Below are positions 52,539-61,290 of a stretch of 64,000 nucleotides of DNA, piece after piece. The first letter of the stretch is position 1; each line of letters begins with the position of its first letter. The translations under genes and the position numbers were made by a program. The stretch is from Natronorubrum sediminis (lineage in GTDB: Archaea > Halobacteriota > Halobacteria > Halobacteriales > Natrialbaceae). The stretch is from the NCBI RefSeq assembly GCF_900108095.1, contig NZ_FNWL01000005.1:62001-126000 (forward strand), given 5' to 3'. The notes beneath the pieces were generated by a model that saw nothing but the letters and a program-made list of their open reading frames with translations, searched no databases and was not told where the DNA came from.

Positions 52539-52940
52539 ATGGCGAATTCGATGGCAGAACAACTCCAGCAAGATATGGAGTGCGAAGGACTGCTGGAGTG
52601 TATTCACGGCCTCAAACAACTCGATAAAGATTGCTTTCGCGCGATGGTCGAAAGCGAAGAGCCGTTGACGATCGACGAGGTCGCAGAACGCGTCGACCGC
52701 GAGCGCTCGACGGCCTATCGCTCGATCCAGCGACTGCTCCAGAGCGGTTTCATCCAGAAAGAGCAGATCAACTACGACCAGGGCGGGTACTACCACGTCT
52801 ACCACCCAACCGACCCGTCACAGATCGCAGACGACATGCAGCGAATGTTGAACGACTGGTACGCGAAGATGGGTCAGCTTATCCACGAGTTCGAAGACAA
52901 GTACGAACAGACCGAAGCCGACGTTCCCGCACAGGGCTAA
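52539..52940 (+). CDS. Winged-helix regulator with three N-terminal cysteines (TrmB/ArsR-like)
   Basis: A 133-residue transcription factor. The winged helix is in FRAMVESEEPLTIDEVAERV and DRERSTAYRSIQRLLQSGFI, followed by a wing (GGYYHVYHPTDP) and a C-terminal coiled dimerisation helix (MQRMLNDWYAKMGQLIHEF). Cys15, Cys21 and Cys32 lie before the DNA-binding part and are good candidates for thiol or persulfide sensing. The promoter has the same palindrome as the sulfur genes at 36.0-36.2 kb and the VKOR-like gene, so it may regulate them and itself. This is inference. Confidence 0.87.
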   Translation: MANSMAEQLQQDMECEGLLECIHGLKQLDKDCFRAMVESEEPLTIDEVAERVDRERSTAYRSIQRLLQSGFIQKEQINYDQGGYYHVYHPTDPSQIADDMQRMLNDWYAKMGQLIHEFEDKYEQTEADVPAQG

Positions 52941-53065
52941 CGTCCACTTTTCACGCTGTACTTGCGCTCTCACTGATCGCCGATATGGGCACACTGGGGG
53001 TCGCGACCTGTTCTCGACATTGACCGTCCGAAATCACTATCTGATTCGGGCTGTGTTGGTACTGT

Positions 53066-53281
53066 ATGAGTTCGGACGCGGCGTCACGCCGGTCGTTGCT
53101 CGGTCTCGCCGGCGTTGCGAGTCTCTGCTGTCTCGCACCAGGTGCAGCGGCCGTCTCCGGCGGCGTCGCTGCCGGTGGTCTCGGTGCTGGCCTCGGACAG
53201 ATCGCTGTGACCGTCCTCACGCTCGGCGTCATCGGTTCCGTCCTCAGGTGGCGACGCAACTGCTCGAGGTGTGAGGCGTAG
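53066..53281 (+). CDS. Small membrane protein with double-cysteine
   Basis: A 71-residue protein with two hydrophobic stretches (SLLGLAGVASLCCLAPGAAA; LGQIAVTVLTLGVIGSVL), a Cys-Cys pair in the first helix and CSRC at the C-terminus. The layout recalls the first helices of MerT-like transporters, but it is too short to assign. Confidence 0.55.
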   Translation: MSSDAASRRSLLGLAGVASLCCLAPGAAAVSGGVAAGGLGAGLGQIAVTVLTLGVIGSVLRWRRNCSRCEA

Positions 53282-53320
53282 GTGAACGAAACCAGACCCG
53301 CTTGTTCGACCTGATCGCGG

Positions 53321-54946
53321 TCACTTTGTGACAAATCGCTTGAAATTTTCAATTGCCTTCTCACTCCCTCCAGCGATGAGGATGTCGTTGTCGCTGACAA
53401 CGAAACCTGCACTCAGATCGGTTTTCAACTCATCATCTCTCTCGACAGCGATCACTGTACACCCGGTTTGTCTGCGAAGATCGACATCGCTGAGACTTTC
53501 TCCGACGAGAGACGGTGCTTTCGAGCGAATGAACTCGAAATTCACCTGTGGGGTGACGATTTCGACTTTGTCGATCAGGTACGATGCGAGTATCTCGCCA
53601 GTAATCGTCGGAAGTGATAAGACGTAGTCTGCACCAGCGTTGTACAATTTCCAGACAGTGTCTGGATCGTCTGCGCGAGCGATAATTTCGATATCGGGGG
53701 CCAACTCCCGGATGACTAGCGTCGAGTAAATTGTCGTCGTATCATCGTCCAAGGAAAGCACGATGGTCTCTGCGTTCTCGATGTCCACCTTCTCGTACGT
53801 TTCGGGGTCGGTAGCATCTCCGACCACGTCGACCGCATCCCGATTTTCACGGTCGATTATACTCGCTGAAATACCTGATTCCTCGAGCGTCTCAGCGACG
53901 GACCAGCCGACAGTGCCGTACCCGCAGATAATGACGTGAGAGGGGTGGTGATGCGTCGGAATTGATCGGGCAGTTAGACTATCGAAATCGCTGTGTTCGC
54001 CGGCGACGAGAAGAATTGTATTCTCTTCGAGAACCGTGTCCGGGTCCGGCGAGATAACGAACTTCCCGCCGAGCCATACCCCGATGATCGTGAGGTCGGT
54101 TTGGCCAAAAATATGCGCCTCTCTGATCGTTTGCCCCGCCAGATCGCTCTCCTCTTCGACTAACAGCTCTGTGATCTCGTAGTCATTTTCGACGTGAATG
54201 ACGTTCCGAAGTTTCTCTGCAAAGGAGGTTGTCGCTCGTCTACCGAAGGCGTCTCCGAGTTGTTGACGAGCCAGGACGACCTCATCCGCGCCTGAATACT
54301 CGTGATACGATGCCGTCTTGTAGTCTCGGACGACGCTGATAATTCCCAGATCCGGATTGATCCGAAGCGCCGAGAGGATAACTGTCGGATTGGCTTCGTC
54401 GTTGACGTCCGCGACGAGGGAACGGGCGTCGGTTGCATTGGCGGCACGGAGGGTTTCGATCTGTTCTGGGTCTCCGTGAATCGCATCGATACCACTCTCT
54501 GCGAGTTCCGTAACGAGGTCTGGATCCTGTTCGATGAAGACGCATGGTATCCCGACTTCGTCGAGTTCTTTTCTCAGCACATCGTCTCGTGCCGAATGTC
54601 CACAGATAATGACGTGGTCGGTCAAGTCACTCGTCGTCGGTGGCTCGGTTTTGAGCCCTTGTCGGAGAAGTGGGATAGCGAACAAAGGGAGGCCTAAGAA
54701 TACGAGCAAAACACCCGTGACATTCATCCCGATAACCAGGAAGTTCAATACAGTGCTTTCCCACGGTGCATGGCCGCCGAATCCAGCGGTGGTAAGCGAT
54801 TCGATAACGACCTGAATCGACTTGTATATCGGAATCTCCTGCCCCTCGAACGTCAGCATTGCCCACTGGTAAATGACAGAATAGGTGAGTATGATGGCGG
54901 CGACAGCTGTAAGCGCCAACCCAATACGCCGTCTCCAATCTTCCAT
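53321..54946 (-). CDS. Two-helix potassium channel with double RCK domains
   Basis: A 541-residue protein. Two membrane helices (GLALTAVAAIILTYSVIYQW; VLNFLVIGMNVTGVLLVFLG) flank a pore region with filter TTAGFGG instead of TVGYG. Two TrkA-N/TrkA-C units follow (VIICGHSARDDVL... and VIICGYGTVGWSV...). This is the plan of MthK- or GsuK-like ligand-gated channels. Base composition is less GC-biased than neighbours. Confidence 0.9.
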   Translation of the reverse strand: MEDWRRRIGLALTAVAAIILTYSVIYQWAMLTFEGQEIPIYKSIQVVIESLTTAGFGGHAPWESTVLNFLVIGMNVTGVLLVFLGLPLFAIPLLRQGLKTEPPTTSDLTDHVIICGHSARDDVLRKELDEVGIPCVFIEQDPDLVTELAESGIDAIHGDPEQIETLRAANATDARSLVADVNDEANPTVILSALRINPDLGIISVVRDYKTASYHEYSGADEVVLARQQLGDAFGRRATTSFAEKLRNVIHVENDYEITELLVEEESDLAGQTIREAHIFGQTDLTIIGVWLGGKFVISPDPDTVLEENTILLVAGEHSDFDSLTARSIPTHHHPSHVIICGYGTVGWSVAETLEESGISASIIDRENRDAVDVVGDATDPETYEKVDIENAETIVLSLDDDTTTIYSTLVIRELAPDIEIIARADDPDTVWKLYNAGADYVLSLPTITGEILASYLIDKVEIVTPQVNFEFIRSKAPSLVGESLSDVDLRRQTGCTVIAVERDDELKTDLSAGFVVSDNDILIAGGSEKAIENFKRFVTK

Positions 54947-55123
54947 ACGAACTCCACTCTCGAACGCTTCAATAGAACTTCTGAATAAGTATGGCTGACC
55001 GGCTGCTGTAAATTAGTTGCCTGAGCAAATTACTGACAACTGTATTGCCCATGTAGGAACGCATCCCTCCACTACATCCACCTAAGTCGCTCGGCAGACA
55101 GTGGGTCTCTACGATTGGAGGTG

Positions 55124-55153
55124 TATTGTACAGAATGCACAAAACCTTTAAAC
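55124..55153 (+). promoter_or_regulatory. Thioredoxin promoter with related inverted element
   Basis: TATTGTACAGAATGCACAA (TTGTAC and GCACAA arms) directly precedes a TATA-like CCTTTAAAC (55145-55153), about 25-30 bases before ATG 55178. It resembles the sulfur-gene palindrome but with wider spacing. Confidence 0.45.
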
Positions 55154-55177
55154 ACTGTCGGCACATACGTCATCGTG

Positions 55178-55537
55178 ATGGCAACTGAGACCCAAAACGA
55201 CTCATCCGATCCGTCGGCCGACGAACCACTCCACATCGAGAGCGAAGCCCACCTCGAGGACGTCGTGGACGATCACGATGTCGTCCTCGTGGACTTCTTC
55301 GCGACGTGGTGTGGCCCGTGCCAGATGCTCGAGCCCGTTCTCGAGAAACTGGCGGCAGAGACCGACGCCGCGATCGCGAAGGTCGACGTCGACGAACACC
55401 AGCAACTCGCGGGTGCCTACGGCGTTCGCGGCGTGCCGACGCTCGCGCTCTTCGCGGACGGCGAGCAGGTCGAACAGCAAACCGGCGCGCTGCCGGAGGA
55501 TCACCTTCGCGACCTGATCGAGCGCCACACCGAATAA
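55178..55537 (+). CDS. trxA: Thioredoxin
   Basis: A 119-residue thioredoxin with the active site FFATWCGPCQMLEPVLEKLA, the cis-Pro motif RGVPTLALFADGE, and a 20-residue acidic N-terminal extension. It has no signal peptide, so it is cytoplasmic. The stop overlaps the trxB start by one base, giving a complete thioredoxin system. Confidence 0.96.
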   Translation: MATETQNDSSDPSADEPLHIESEAHLEDVVDDHDVVLVDFFATWCGPCQMLEPVLEKLAAETDAAIAKVDVDEHQQLAGAYGVRGVPTLALFADGEQVEQQTGALPEDHLRDLIERHTE

Positions 55538-56574
55538 TGGAGGCGACCAACACCGAGGCCGTCCGCGACGTCGTCATCGTCGGCTCCGGTGTCGCCGGCC
55601 TCTCGGCAGCCGTCTACGCCGCCCGGGCGGACCTCGAGCCGCTCGTGCTCGAGGGTCCGGAGCCCGGCGGTCAGCTCACGCTGACGACGGAGGTCGAGAA
55701 CTACCTCGGCTTCCCCGACGGCGTTGGCGGAATGGAACTCGTCCAGCGAGGGAAAGAGCAAGCCGAGCGCTTCGGCGCGACGTTTCGCCACGGCGTTGTC
55801 GAACGCGCCTCGCTCGAGGAGTCGCCGTTCGCCCTCGAGTTGTCTTCGGGTGACGTCCTCGAGACTCGCGCGCTCGTCGTCGCGTCCGGCGCGAGCGCCC
55901 GCTGGGTCGGCGCGACGAACGAAGACGAGATGATGGGCTACGGGCTCTCGACGTGTGCGACCTGTGACGGCGCGTTCCACCGCGGCGACGACGTGCTCGT
56001 CATCGGCGGGGGCGACAGCGCGATGGAAGAGGCGCTGTTTCTCGCGAAATTCGCCGACAGCGTCACGGTCGTCCACCGCCGCGACGAGCTCCGGGCCTCG
56101 GATATCATGGCTCGTCGCGCACGCGAGAACGAGTCGATCGAGTTCCGCTGGAACGCGGAACTCAGCGAAATACACGGCTCGCAGGAAACGGGCGTCACCG
56201 GTGCGACGCTCGTCACCCATCCGGCGGGTCATCCGAGAGCGCGACTCGAGGACGGGAAGTCCGTCGAAACCGAACGCGTCGACGTCGGCGGCATCTTCTA
56301 CGGCGTCGGCCACGTCCCGAACACGGCGTTCCTGGCGGAAACGCCGGTCGAGCGCGACGAGACGGGCTACCTGCGGACGGAGCCCGGAACGGCGACGGAA
56401 ACCGCCGTCCCCGGTGTCTTCGGCGCGGGCGACGTGATGGATCCCGACTACCGGCAGGCGATCACGGCCGCCGGAACCGGAAGCATGGCCGCGCTCGACG
56501 CCGAATCGTGGCTCGAGGAGCGAGCGCTCGAAGACGAACCGACTCCCGCTGCGGCACTCGAAGCGAGCCAGTAA
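55537..56574 (+). CDS. trxB: Thioredoxin reductase
   Basis: A 345-residue flavoprotein with FAD site VIVGSGVAGLSAAVYAA, redox pair STCATCDGAFHRG, NAD(P) site VIGGGDSAMEEALFLAKF, and GVFGAGDVMDPDYRQAITAA at the end. It reduces the thioredoxin encoded just before it. Which donor (NADPH, NADH or F420) is used cannot be read reliably: the HRRDELRAS segment keeps arginines that favour NADPH. Confidence 0.95.
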   Translation: MEATNTEAVRDVVIVGSGVAGLSAAVYAARADLEPLVLEGPEPGGQLTLTTEVENYLGFPDGVGGMELVQRGKEQAERFGATFRHGVVERASLEESPFALELSSGDVLETRALVVASGASARWVGATNEDEMMGYGLSTCATCDGAFHRGDDVLVIGGGDSAMEEALFLAKFADSVTVVHRRDELRASDIMARRARENESIEFRWNAELSEIHGSQETGVTGATLVTHPAGHPRARLEDGKSVETERVDVGGIFYGVGHVPNTAFLAETPVERDETGYLRTEPGTATETAVPGVFGAGDVMDPDYRQAITAAGTGSMAALDAESWLEERALEDEPTPAAALEASQ

Positions 56575-56645
56575 CCGACGGTCGGCTCAGTGCCCAGAAC
56601 GCGACCGTCACCGCTCCGGTAATCTGTCTTGTACAAATGATACAA

Positions 56646-56650
56646 TTTTT
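56646..56650. terminator. T-run between convergent genes
   Basis: AATTTTTCT follows trxB in a short intergenic gap between converging genes; a run of T is the usual archaeal termination signal. An imperfect dyad TTGTA...TACAA precedes it. Confidence 0.4.
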
Positions 56651-56696
56651 CTACTGCCGACCGCTCGTCACCGAATGAATCCTCTCGCGCTCGAGT

Positions 56697-57239
56697 TCAC
56701 GGCGAGGGCTGTTCGCCCTCGAGGTTCTCGGTGAACGTCTCCCGGACTTTTTCGACTTTGGGAGCCGCGTGCATCGTACAATAGGCGTCCTGTGGATTCT
56801 TCTCGAAGTAGTTTTGGTGTGCTTCTTCGGCTTCGTAGAACGTCTCGAGTGGCTCGATTTCCGTCTCGATACCCTCGTAGAGCCCCTCACTCTCGAGTTC
56901 CGCGGCGAAGGCCTCGGCGGTCTCGAGTTGCTGGTCGCTGTGGGCGTAGATGGCCGAGCGATACTGCGTGCCCACGTCTGGCCCCTGTCGGTTCAACTGG
57001 GTCGGGTCGTGGACCGTGAAGAACACCTCGAGGAGTTTCTCGTAGCTGATCTCGGCGGGATCGTACTCGAGTTGGATGACCTCCGCATGACCCGTCTGGC
57101 CGGTACAGACTTCGCGATAGGTCGGGTCATCGGTGTGGCCACCGGCGTACCCGGAGGTGACCGACTCGACGCCCGCGAGCTCTTCGAACGCCGCTTCGAT
57201 ACACCAGAAACAGCCGCCGCCGAACGTCGCTCGTTCCAT
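56697..57239 (-). CDS. msrA: Peptide methionine-S-sulfoxide reductase
   Basis: A 180-residue MsrA. The start ATFGGGCFWCIEAAF carries catalytic Cys (GCFWC). TSGYAGGHTDDPTYREVC and HAEVIQLEYDP are conserved, as is QTGHAE. It repairs oxidised methionine using thioredoxin as electron donor, so its convergence on trxA-trxB makes sense. Confidence 0.96.
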   Translation of the reverse strand: MERATFGGGCFWCIEAAFEELAGVESVTSGYAGGHTDDPTYREVCTGQTGHAEVIQLEYDPAEISYEKLLEVFFTVHDPTQLNRQGPDVGTQYRSAIYAHSDQQLETAEAFAAELESEGLYEGIETEIEPLETFYEAEEAHQNYFEKNPQDAYCTMHAAPKVEKVRETFTENLEGEQPSP

Positions 57240-57591
57240 ACGCTTTCCTAAGCGGTCCCCGAGGAAAGGTGTGACGGGTTAGCCAGCCGCCGCGTTTCGA
57301 TTCGACCGATGCGAGGAACCTCGAGGCTGAAAGCGTAGGCGTGTCCGTCTGGACCAGCAACTGCAGGGGACGCGTACATATCGCTCACTAGTGGGAGACA
57401 TTGAGTACTCGAGCCGTGTGGCCCACTGAGAGGGACGAGACGCCCCGACGGTCTGTTCGACGAACGAGGTTCGTCACAGCTCTAGTTTCAGCTCCCGTAC
57501 CTACCGCGCCAACCGTGCGCCCGTCGAACGCCGCGGAGAGTCTCTCACTCGGTTTTCGTCCGCCCGAGCCACTCGAACACAGTAAATCACT
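57240..57591. other. Gap upstream of the secreted papain-like gene
   Basis: No supported gene in about 350 bases; ORFs present have poor composition. Confidence 0.45.
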
Positions 57592-58506
57592 ATGAGCACT
57601 ATACCACGTCGCAAACTCCTCTACGGACTCTCGGCTTTGACAGGAATCGGGTCGCTCTCTCTCGCGACGAGAGTGGGCCTTCCGTCGATATCGGATTCGG
57701 ATTCGGACTCGGACTCGAGTTCCGGAGCTCGAGGAGGCGAGTTCGATCCGGCTGTCGACGGCTTCGGCTTCGACAACTTTTCGACGCCTTCCGAGCCACC
57801 GGAGCCGAGTGCGCTTCTCTCTGCCCGCGACGTTCGAGAGTATCTGATCGCATCCGAGAGTTCAGTCGTCCAACCGGTCGAAGCGAACGCCGGGTTCGAT
57901 CGATCGATCGGAGCGATCGCTGACGAACTCCACGCGAACGCCAACCGGTTATTCGGGATACGAGGGTTTTGCTTCGGGATCGCGATGGCGTCGCAGTGGT
58001 ACTTCGAAGCGCCATCGGCAGTCCCCGTCGAGCACGACTCGGTCAGCGAGATCACCGACGTCGACGAACCACTCGAGGAGTCCAGTTCGCCAGTCCGGGA
58101 CGACATCGAACGCTTCCACCGAAGCCAGTTTCTGTACCCCGAAACCTGGGCCGAACGGTGGGTGCTTCTTCGACCGGAGTTCATCGACTACCAGCAACAG
58201 GCGAGCGAGATTCGTTCGGCGATCGACACGGTCGGATCAGCGGGGGTAACGATCAGCGGAAGTGAGGTCCTCGACGGTCATTACCTGCTCCTCTACGACT
58301 ACGACGCGGACGATGACAGCATTACGTTCACCGCGTACGATCCGAACGACGACGCCGACGAGCACGCCGAGTTAGACGAGCCACACACGATCGGTATCGA
58401 TACGACCCGTGGAGAACCGCTCATGGGAACGTACGAGGGGGAGTACGACCGATTTCTCTTCACTGATACAGATCGCTCCGTTCGACAGAACGTCGAGTCG
58501 ACGTAG
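57592..58506 (+). CDS. Secreted protein with papain-like triad candidate
   Basis: A 304-residue exported protein. The signal begins RRKLLYGLSALTGIGSLSLA and is Tat-like (RR then hydrophobic), followed by a Ser-Asp linker. The rest looks globular: Cys in GIRGFCFGIAMASQWYF, then His in LDGHYLLLYDYDAD and Asp/Asn in TAYDPND. That order (Cys, His, Asp/Asn) and the flanking hydrophobics fit a C39-like or papain-fold peptidase. No family is recognised with certainty; a non-catalytic relative is possible. Confidence 0.65.
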   Translation: MSTIPRRKLLYGLSALTGIGSLSLATRVGLPSISDSDSDSDSSSGARGGEFDPAVDGFGFDNFSTPSEPPEPSALLSARDVREYLIASESSVVQPVEANAGFDRSIGAIADELHANANRLFGIRGFCFGIAMASQWYFEAPSAVPVEHDSVSEITDVDEPLEESSSPVRDDIERFHRSQFLYPETWAERWVLLRPEFIDYQQQASEIRSAIDTVGSAGVTISGSEVLDGHYLLLYDYDADDDSITFTAYDPNDDADEHAELDEPHTIGIDTTRGEPLMGTYEGEYDRFLFTDTDRSVRQNVEST

Positions 58507-58555
58507 ACGCAGTCTCACCGAGCGATTTCTCGAGTCCGACAGTGCGTTGTGCGAG

Positions 58556-59218
58556 TCAGTCCTCGACCGTCCAGCACAGTAACGCCCCGTCGTCGATCCG
58601 CTCGACGCGCTCGAGCGCGAGCGACGGAAAGTCTTCGACGAACCCCGCGCCGTCGGCGAGCGTCGGTGCGTCGCGCCCGCCGATGACGGTTCCACCGACG
58701 TACGTTCGGAGTTCGTCGACCAGTCCGCACTCGAACAGCGAGAAGATGAGTTCGCCACCGCCCTCGACCATGAGTCGCTCGAGGCCCTCCTCCTGGAGCG
58801 TGGCGAACGCACGGAGGAGGTCGACTCGGTCGTCGCCGGCACTCACGAGGGTTGCGTGGTCTGCGAGATTCGCTCGTCGGTCCACGGGAGCGTCGTCGCT
58901 CAGACAGACGTACGTCGGGGCCGCGTCGTCGAGAATAGCGGCGTCTACTGGCGTCCGTCCGCTCGAGTCGACCACGACCCGAGCAGGCTGTTCCGGTCGG
59001 TCGTTTTCGACCCGTCGCTCGCACAGGGCTTCGTCTTTGACTGTCAGGTGTGGATCGTCAGCGAGAACAGTTCCGACGCCGACCACAATAGCGTCGCTCT
59101 CGGCTCTGAGTCGGTCCATGCGGGCGAAATCAGGCTCACCGCTGATCGCAACCTGCTCGCGGCGTCTCGAGGAGAGTTTGCCGTCCGCGCTCGTGGCGGC
59201 GTTGACGACGACGTGCAT
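58556..59218 (-). CDS. 2,5-diamino-6-ribosylamino-pyrimidinone-phosphate reductase
   Basis: A 220-residue dihydrofolate-reductase-like enzyme of the archaeal riboflavin pathway (ArfC/RibD C-terminal type). It has VVVNAATSADGKLSS, SDAIVVGVGTVLADDPHLTV, VVVDSSGRTP and LMVEGGGELIFSLFECGLVD, all typical. It reduces the ribosylamino intermediate with NADPH. It is separate from other riboflavin genes. Confidence 0.93.
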   Translation of the reverse strand: MHVVVNAATSADGKLSSRRREQVAISGEPDFARMDRLRAESDAIVVGVGTVLADDPHLTVKDEALCERRVENDRPEQPARVVVDSSGRTPVDAAILDDAAPTYVCLSDDAPVDRRANLADHATLVSAGDDRVDLLRAFATLQEEGLERLMVEGGGELIFSLFECGLVDELRTYVGGTVIGGRDAPTLADGAGFVEDFPSLALERVERIDDGALLCWTVED

Positions 59219-59322
59219 ACGCCTTGCTGCGTAGCGGTCCCTAAAGAAGCTACTGCGGACGCGATGGCGCTGTCGTCGGACTATCGCTGGCCGTTGGTGA
59301 CAACCTGTGAACGGTCCCTCGG

Positions 59323-59808
59323 TTAGACCACTTCGACGTCACCGATCATCGTCGACTGGTGGGGCTCACAGACGTACTGGGTCATCTCGTCGGTCACTTC
59401 GTCGATCTCGAGCGTCTGCGTTTCTCCTTCGTCGCCCATCAGGTCGGTCTCGTAGCCGTCGACGACCTCGTCGTCATCGTCTCGAATCTCGATGTTGTGG
59501 TCGACGCCGTCGATGTTCTCCCACGTAATCTCGTAGGACTCTCCTTCTTCGAGGGTGAGCGTCGGGTTCTCTTCGTCGGCGATTTCGTCCGGTGCGACGC
59601 CAGTCCAAGCTTCCGTTTCGCCGTCGAGTTCGATCTCTCCCGGCTCGATCGGTTCGCCGTTTCCGTTCTCGTCGTCGTTCTCGTCGTTACCGTTCTCGCC
59701 GTTGCCGTTCCCGTTATCGTCGTTACATCCCGCCAGGGCTGCTGGAAGGGCGGCGACGGCACTCAGCTTGAGTATTCGCCGTCGGGTTGGTGACTCGTCT
59801 GGTGACAT
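59323..59808 (-). CDS. Cupredoxin-like lipoprotein B
   Basis: A 161-residue exported protein. Arg-rich start (PTRRRILKLSAVAALPAALAGC) with lipobox Cys, an Asn/Glu linker of about 25 residues, then a cupredoxin domain: His in VDHNIEI, then YVCEPHQSTMIGD with Cys, His and Met ligands. It is the closest relative in the window of the protein at 45897-46388 (shared TEAWTGV-type and HN(L/I)EIRD strings). With Met present it should form a type 1 copper site. Confidence 0.86.
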   Translation of the reverse strand: MSPDESPTRRRILKLSAVAALPAALAGCNDDNGNGNGENGNDENDDENGNGEPIEPGEIELDGETEAWTGVAPDEIADEENPTLTLEEGESYEITWENIDGVDHNIEIRDDDDEVVDGYETDLMGDEGETQTLEIDEVTDEMTQYVCEPHQSTMIGDVEVV

Positions 59809-60015
59809 GCTGTATACACGTTATCCGCGCCATTTCCATAACCTGCTGCCTGGCACTCTCAGGGCTGCAAATTCCGGCATTTCGCTGTTCCAGATGGTGG
59901 TCCGTGTTGTGTAATACCACTCACCCGAAGCAGTACCGCGTTCGGCCACTCGTTTTCCTCACCCGCTCGCTCCGTTGCGCGAACGCTTTTTAATCCCCCA
60001 CCCGAAAAGCCACTG

Positions 60016-61290
60016 ATGGAACTCGATAAGCATGCTGAGGATCTTGCCTCCGACCTCGGTGTTGACAAAGAGGAGGTTACCGCAGACTTGCAGAATCTGG
60101 TGGAGTACAGCGTCCCCATCGATGAAGCCAAGCAGAGCCTTCGGCGCAAGTACGGCGACGGCTCGAGCGATGGTGGCGGTGCTCCCTCGAGCAAGGATCT
60201 CGGTGATGTCACGCCCGAGGACGGAAACGTCACCGTCACGGGCGTCGTGTTGACGGCCGGAAAACGCTCGATTCGCTATCAGGGCGACGACCACGTCATC
60301 GTCGAGGGTCGCCTCGCCGACGAGACCGGTGCGATCGATTACACCGCCTGGGAGGACTTCGGTCTCTCGTCGGGCGATACGATCACGGCGGGGAACGCGG
60401 GCGTCCGCGAGTGGGACGGCGAACCCGAACTCAACCTCGGCGAGAGCACGTCGCTATCCTTCGAGGAGGAATCGCTCGACGTCCCGTACGACTCCGGCGG
60501 CGAGTCCCAACTCGCCGACCTCCATACCGGCGACCGTGCCGTCACCGTCGAAGTCACCGTCACGGACTGTGAACGCCGGACGATCGACGGCCGCGACGGC
60601 GAGACCGAAATCTTGAGCGGCGTCTTCGGCGACGAGAGCGGCCGACTGCCGTTTACGAACTGGGATCCAGCACCCGAAATCGAAGCCGGCGGGACGGTTC
60701 GCATCGAGAACGCCTACGTCCAGGAGTTCCGGGGCGTCCCCGAAGTCAACGTCTCGGAGTTCTCGAGCGTCACGTCACTCGAGGGCGAGATCGACGTCGG
60801 TGCCGACGCGACGACGATGGACGTCGGCGACGCCGTCCGAACGGGTGGCATCTACGACGTCGAACTCAGCGGCAACGTGATCGCCGTCCGCGACGGCTCC
60901 GGGCTCATCCAGCGCTGTCCCGAGTGTTATCGCGTCGTCCAGAAAGGCCAGTGTCGAACCCACGGCGACGTCGACGGCATCGACGACATGCGGGTCAAAG
61001 CGATCCTCGACGACGGCACCGGTGCCGTCACCGTCGTCCTCGACGACGACCTGACCGAACAGGTCTACGACGGTACGCTCGAGGACGCCCTCGAACAGGC
61101 CCGCGAAGCCATGGATCAGGAAGTCGTCGCCGACACGATTCGCGACCGAATCGTCGGCCTCGAGTACCGCGTGCGCGGCCACCTCTCGGTCGACGAGTAC
61201 GGCTCGAACCTCGACGCCGAATCCTTCGAGGAGCAAAGTGACGACCCGACGGCCCGTGCACGGGCCTTCCTCGAGGAGGTGGACGCATGA
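60016..61290 (+). CDS. rpa1: Replication protein A, large subunit type
   Basis: A 424-residue single-strand DNA-binding protein with an N-terminal helical segment, three OB folds (NVTVTGVVLTAGKRSIRYQG; TVEVTVTDCERRTIDGRDGE; GIYDVELSGNVIAVRDGSGL) and a zinc finger (RCPECYRVVQKGQCRTHGDV, Cys x3 and His). It protects and organises ssDNA in replication and repair. The stop overlaps the rpap1 start by four bases. In Haloferax the same order rpa1-rpap1-rpe is known. Confidence 0.94.
   Translation: MELDKHAEDLASDLGVDKEEVTADLQNLVEYSVPIDEAKQSLRRKYGDGSSDGGGAPSSKDLGDVTPEDGNVTVTGVVLTAGKRSIRYQGDDHVIVEGRLADETGAIDYTAWEDFGLSSGDTITAGNAGVREWDGEPELNLGESTSLSFEEESLDVPYDSGGESQLADLHTGDRAVTVEVTVTDCERRTIDGRDGETEILSGVFGDESGRLPFTNWDPAPEIEAGGTVRIENAYVQEFRGVPEVNVSEFSSVTSLEGEIDVGADATTMDVGDAVRTGGIYDVELSGNVIAVRDGSGLIQRCPECYRVVQKGQCRTHGDVDGIDDMRVKAILDDGTGAVTVVLDDDLTEQVYDGTLEDALEQAREAMDQEVVADTIRDRIVGLEYRVRGHLSVDEYGSNLDAESFEEQSDDPTARARAFLEEVDA

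Noticed and set aside
56633-56645. TTGTA-N7-TACAA dyad as a member of the sulfur operator set
   Set aside because: It lies between convergent genes rather than in a promoter, so it more likely belongs to the terminator region.
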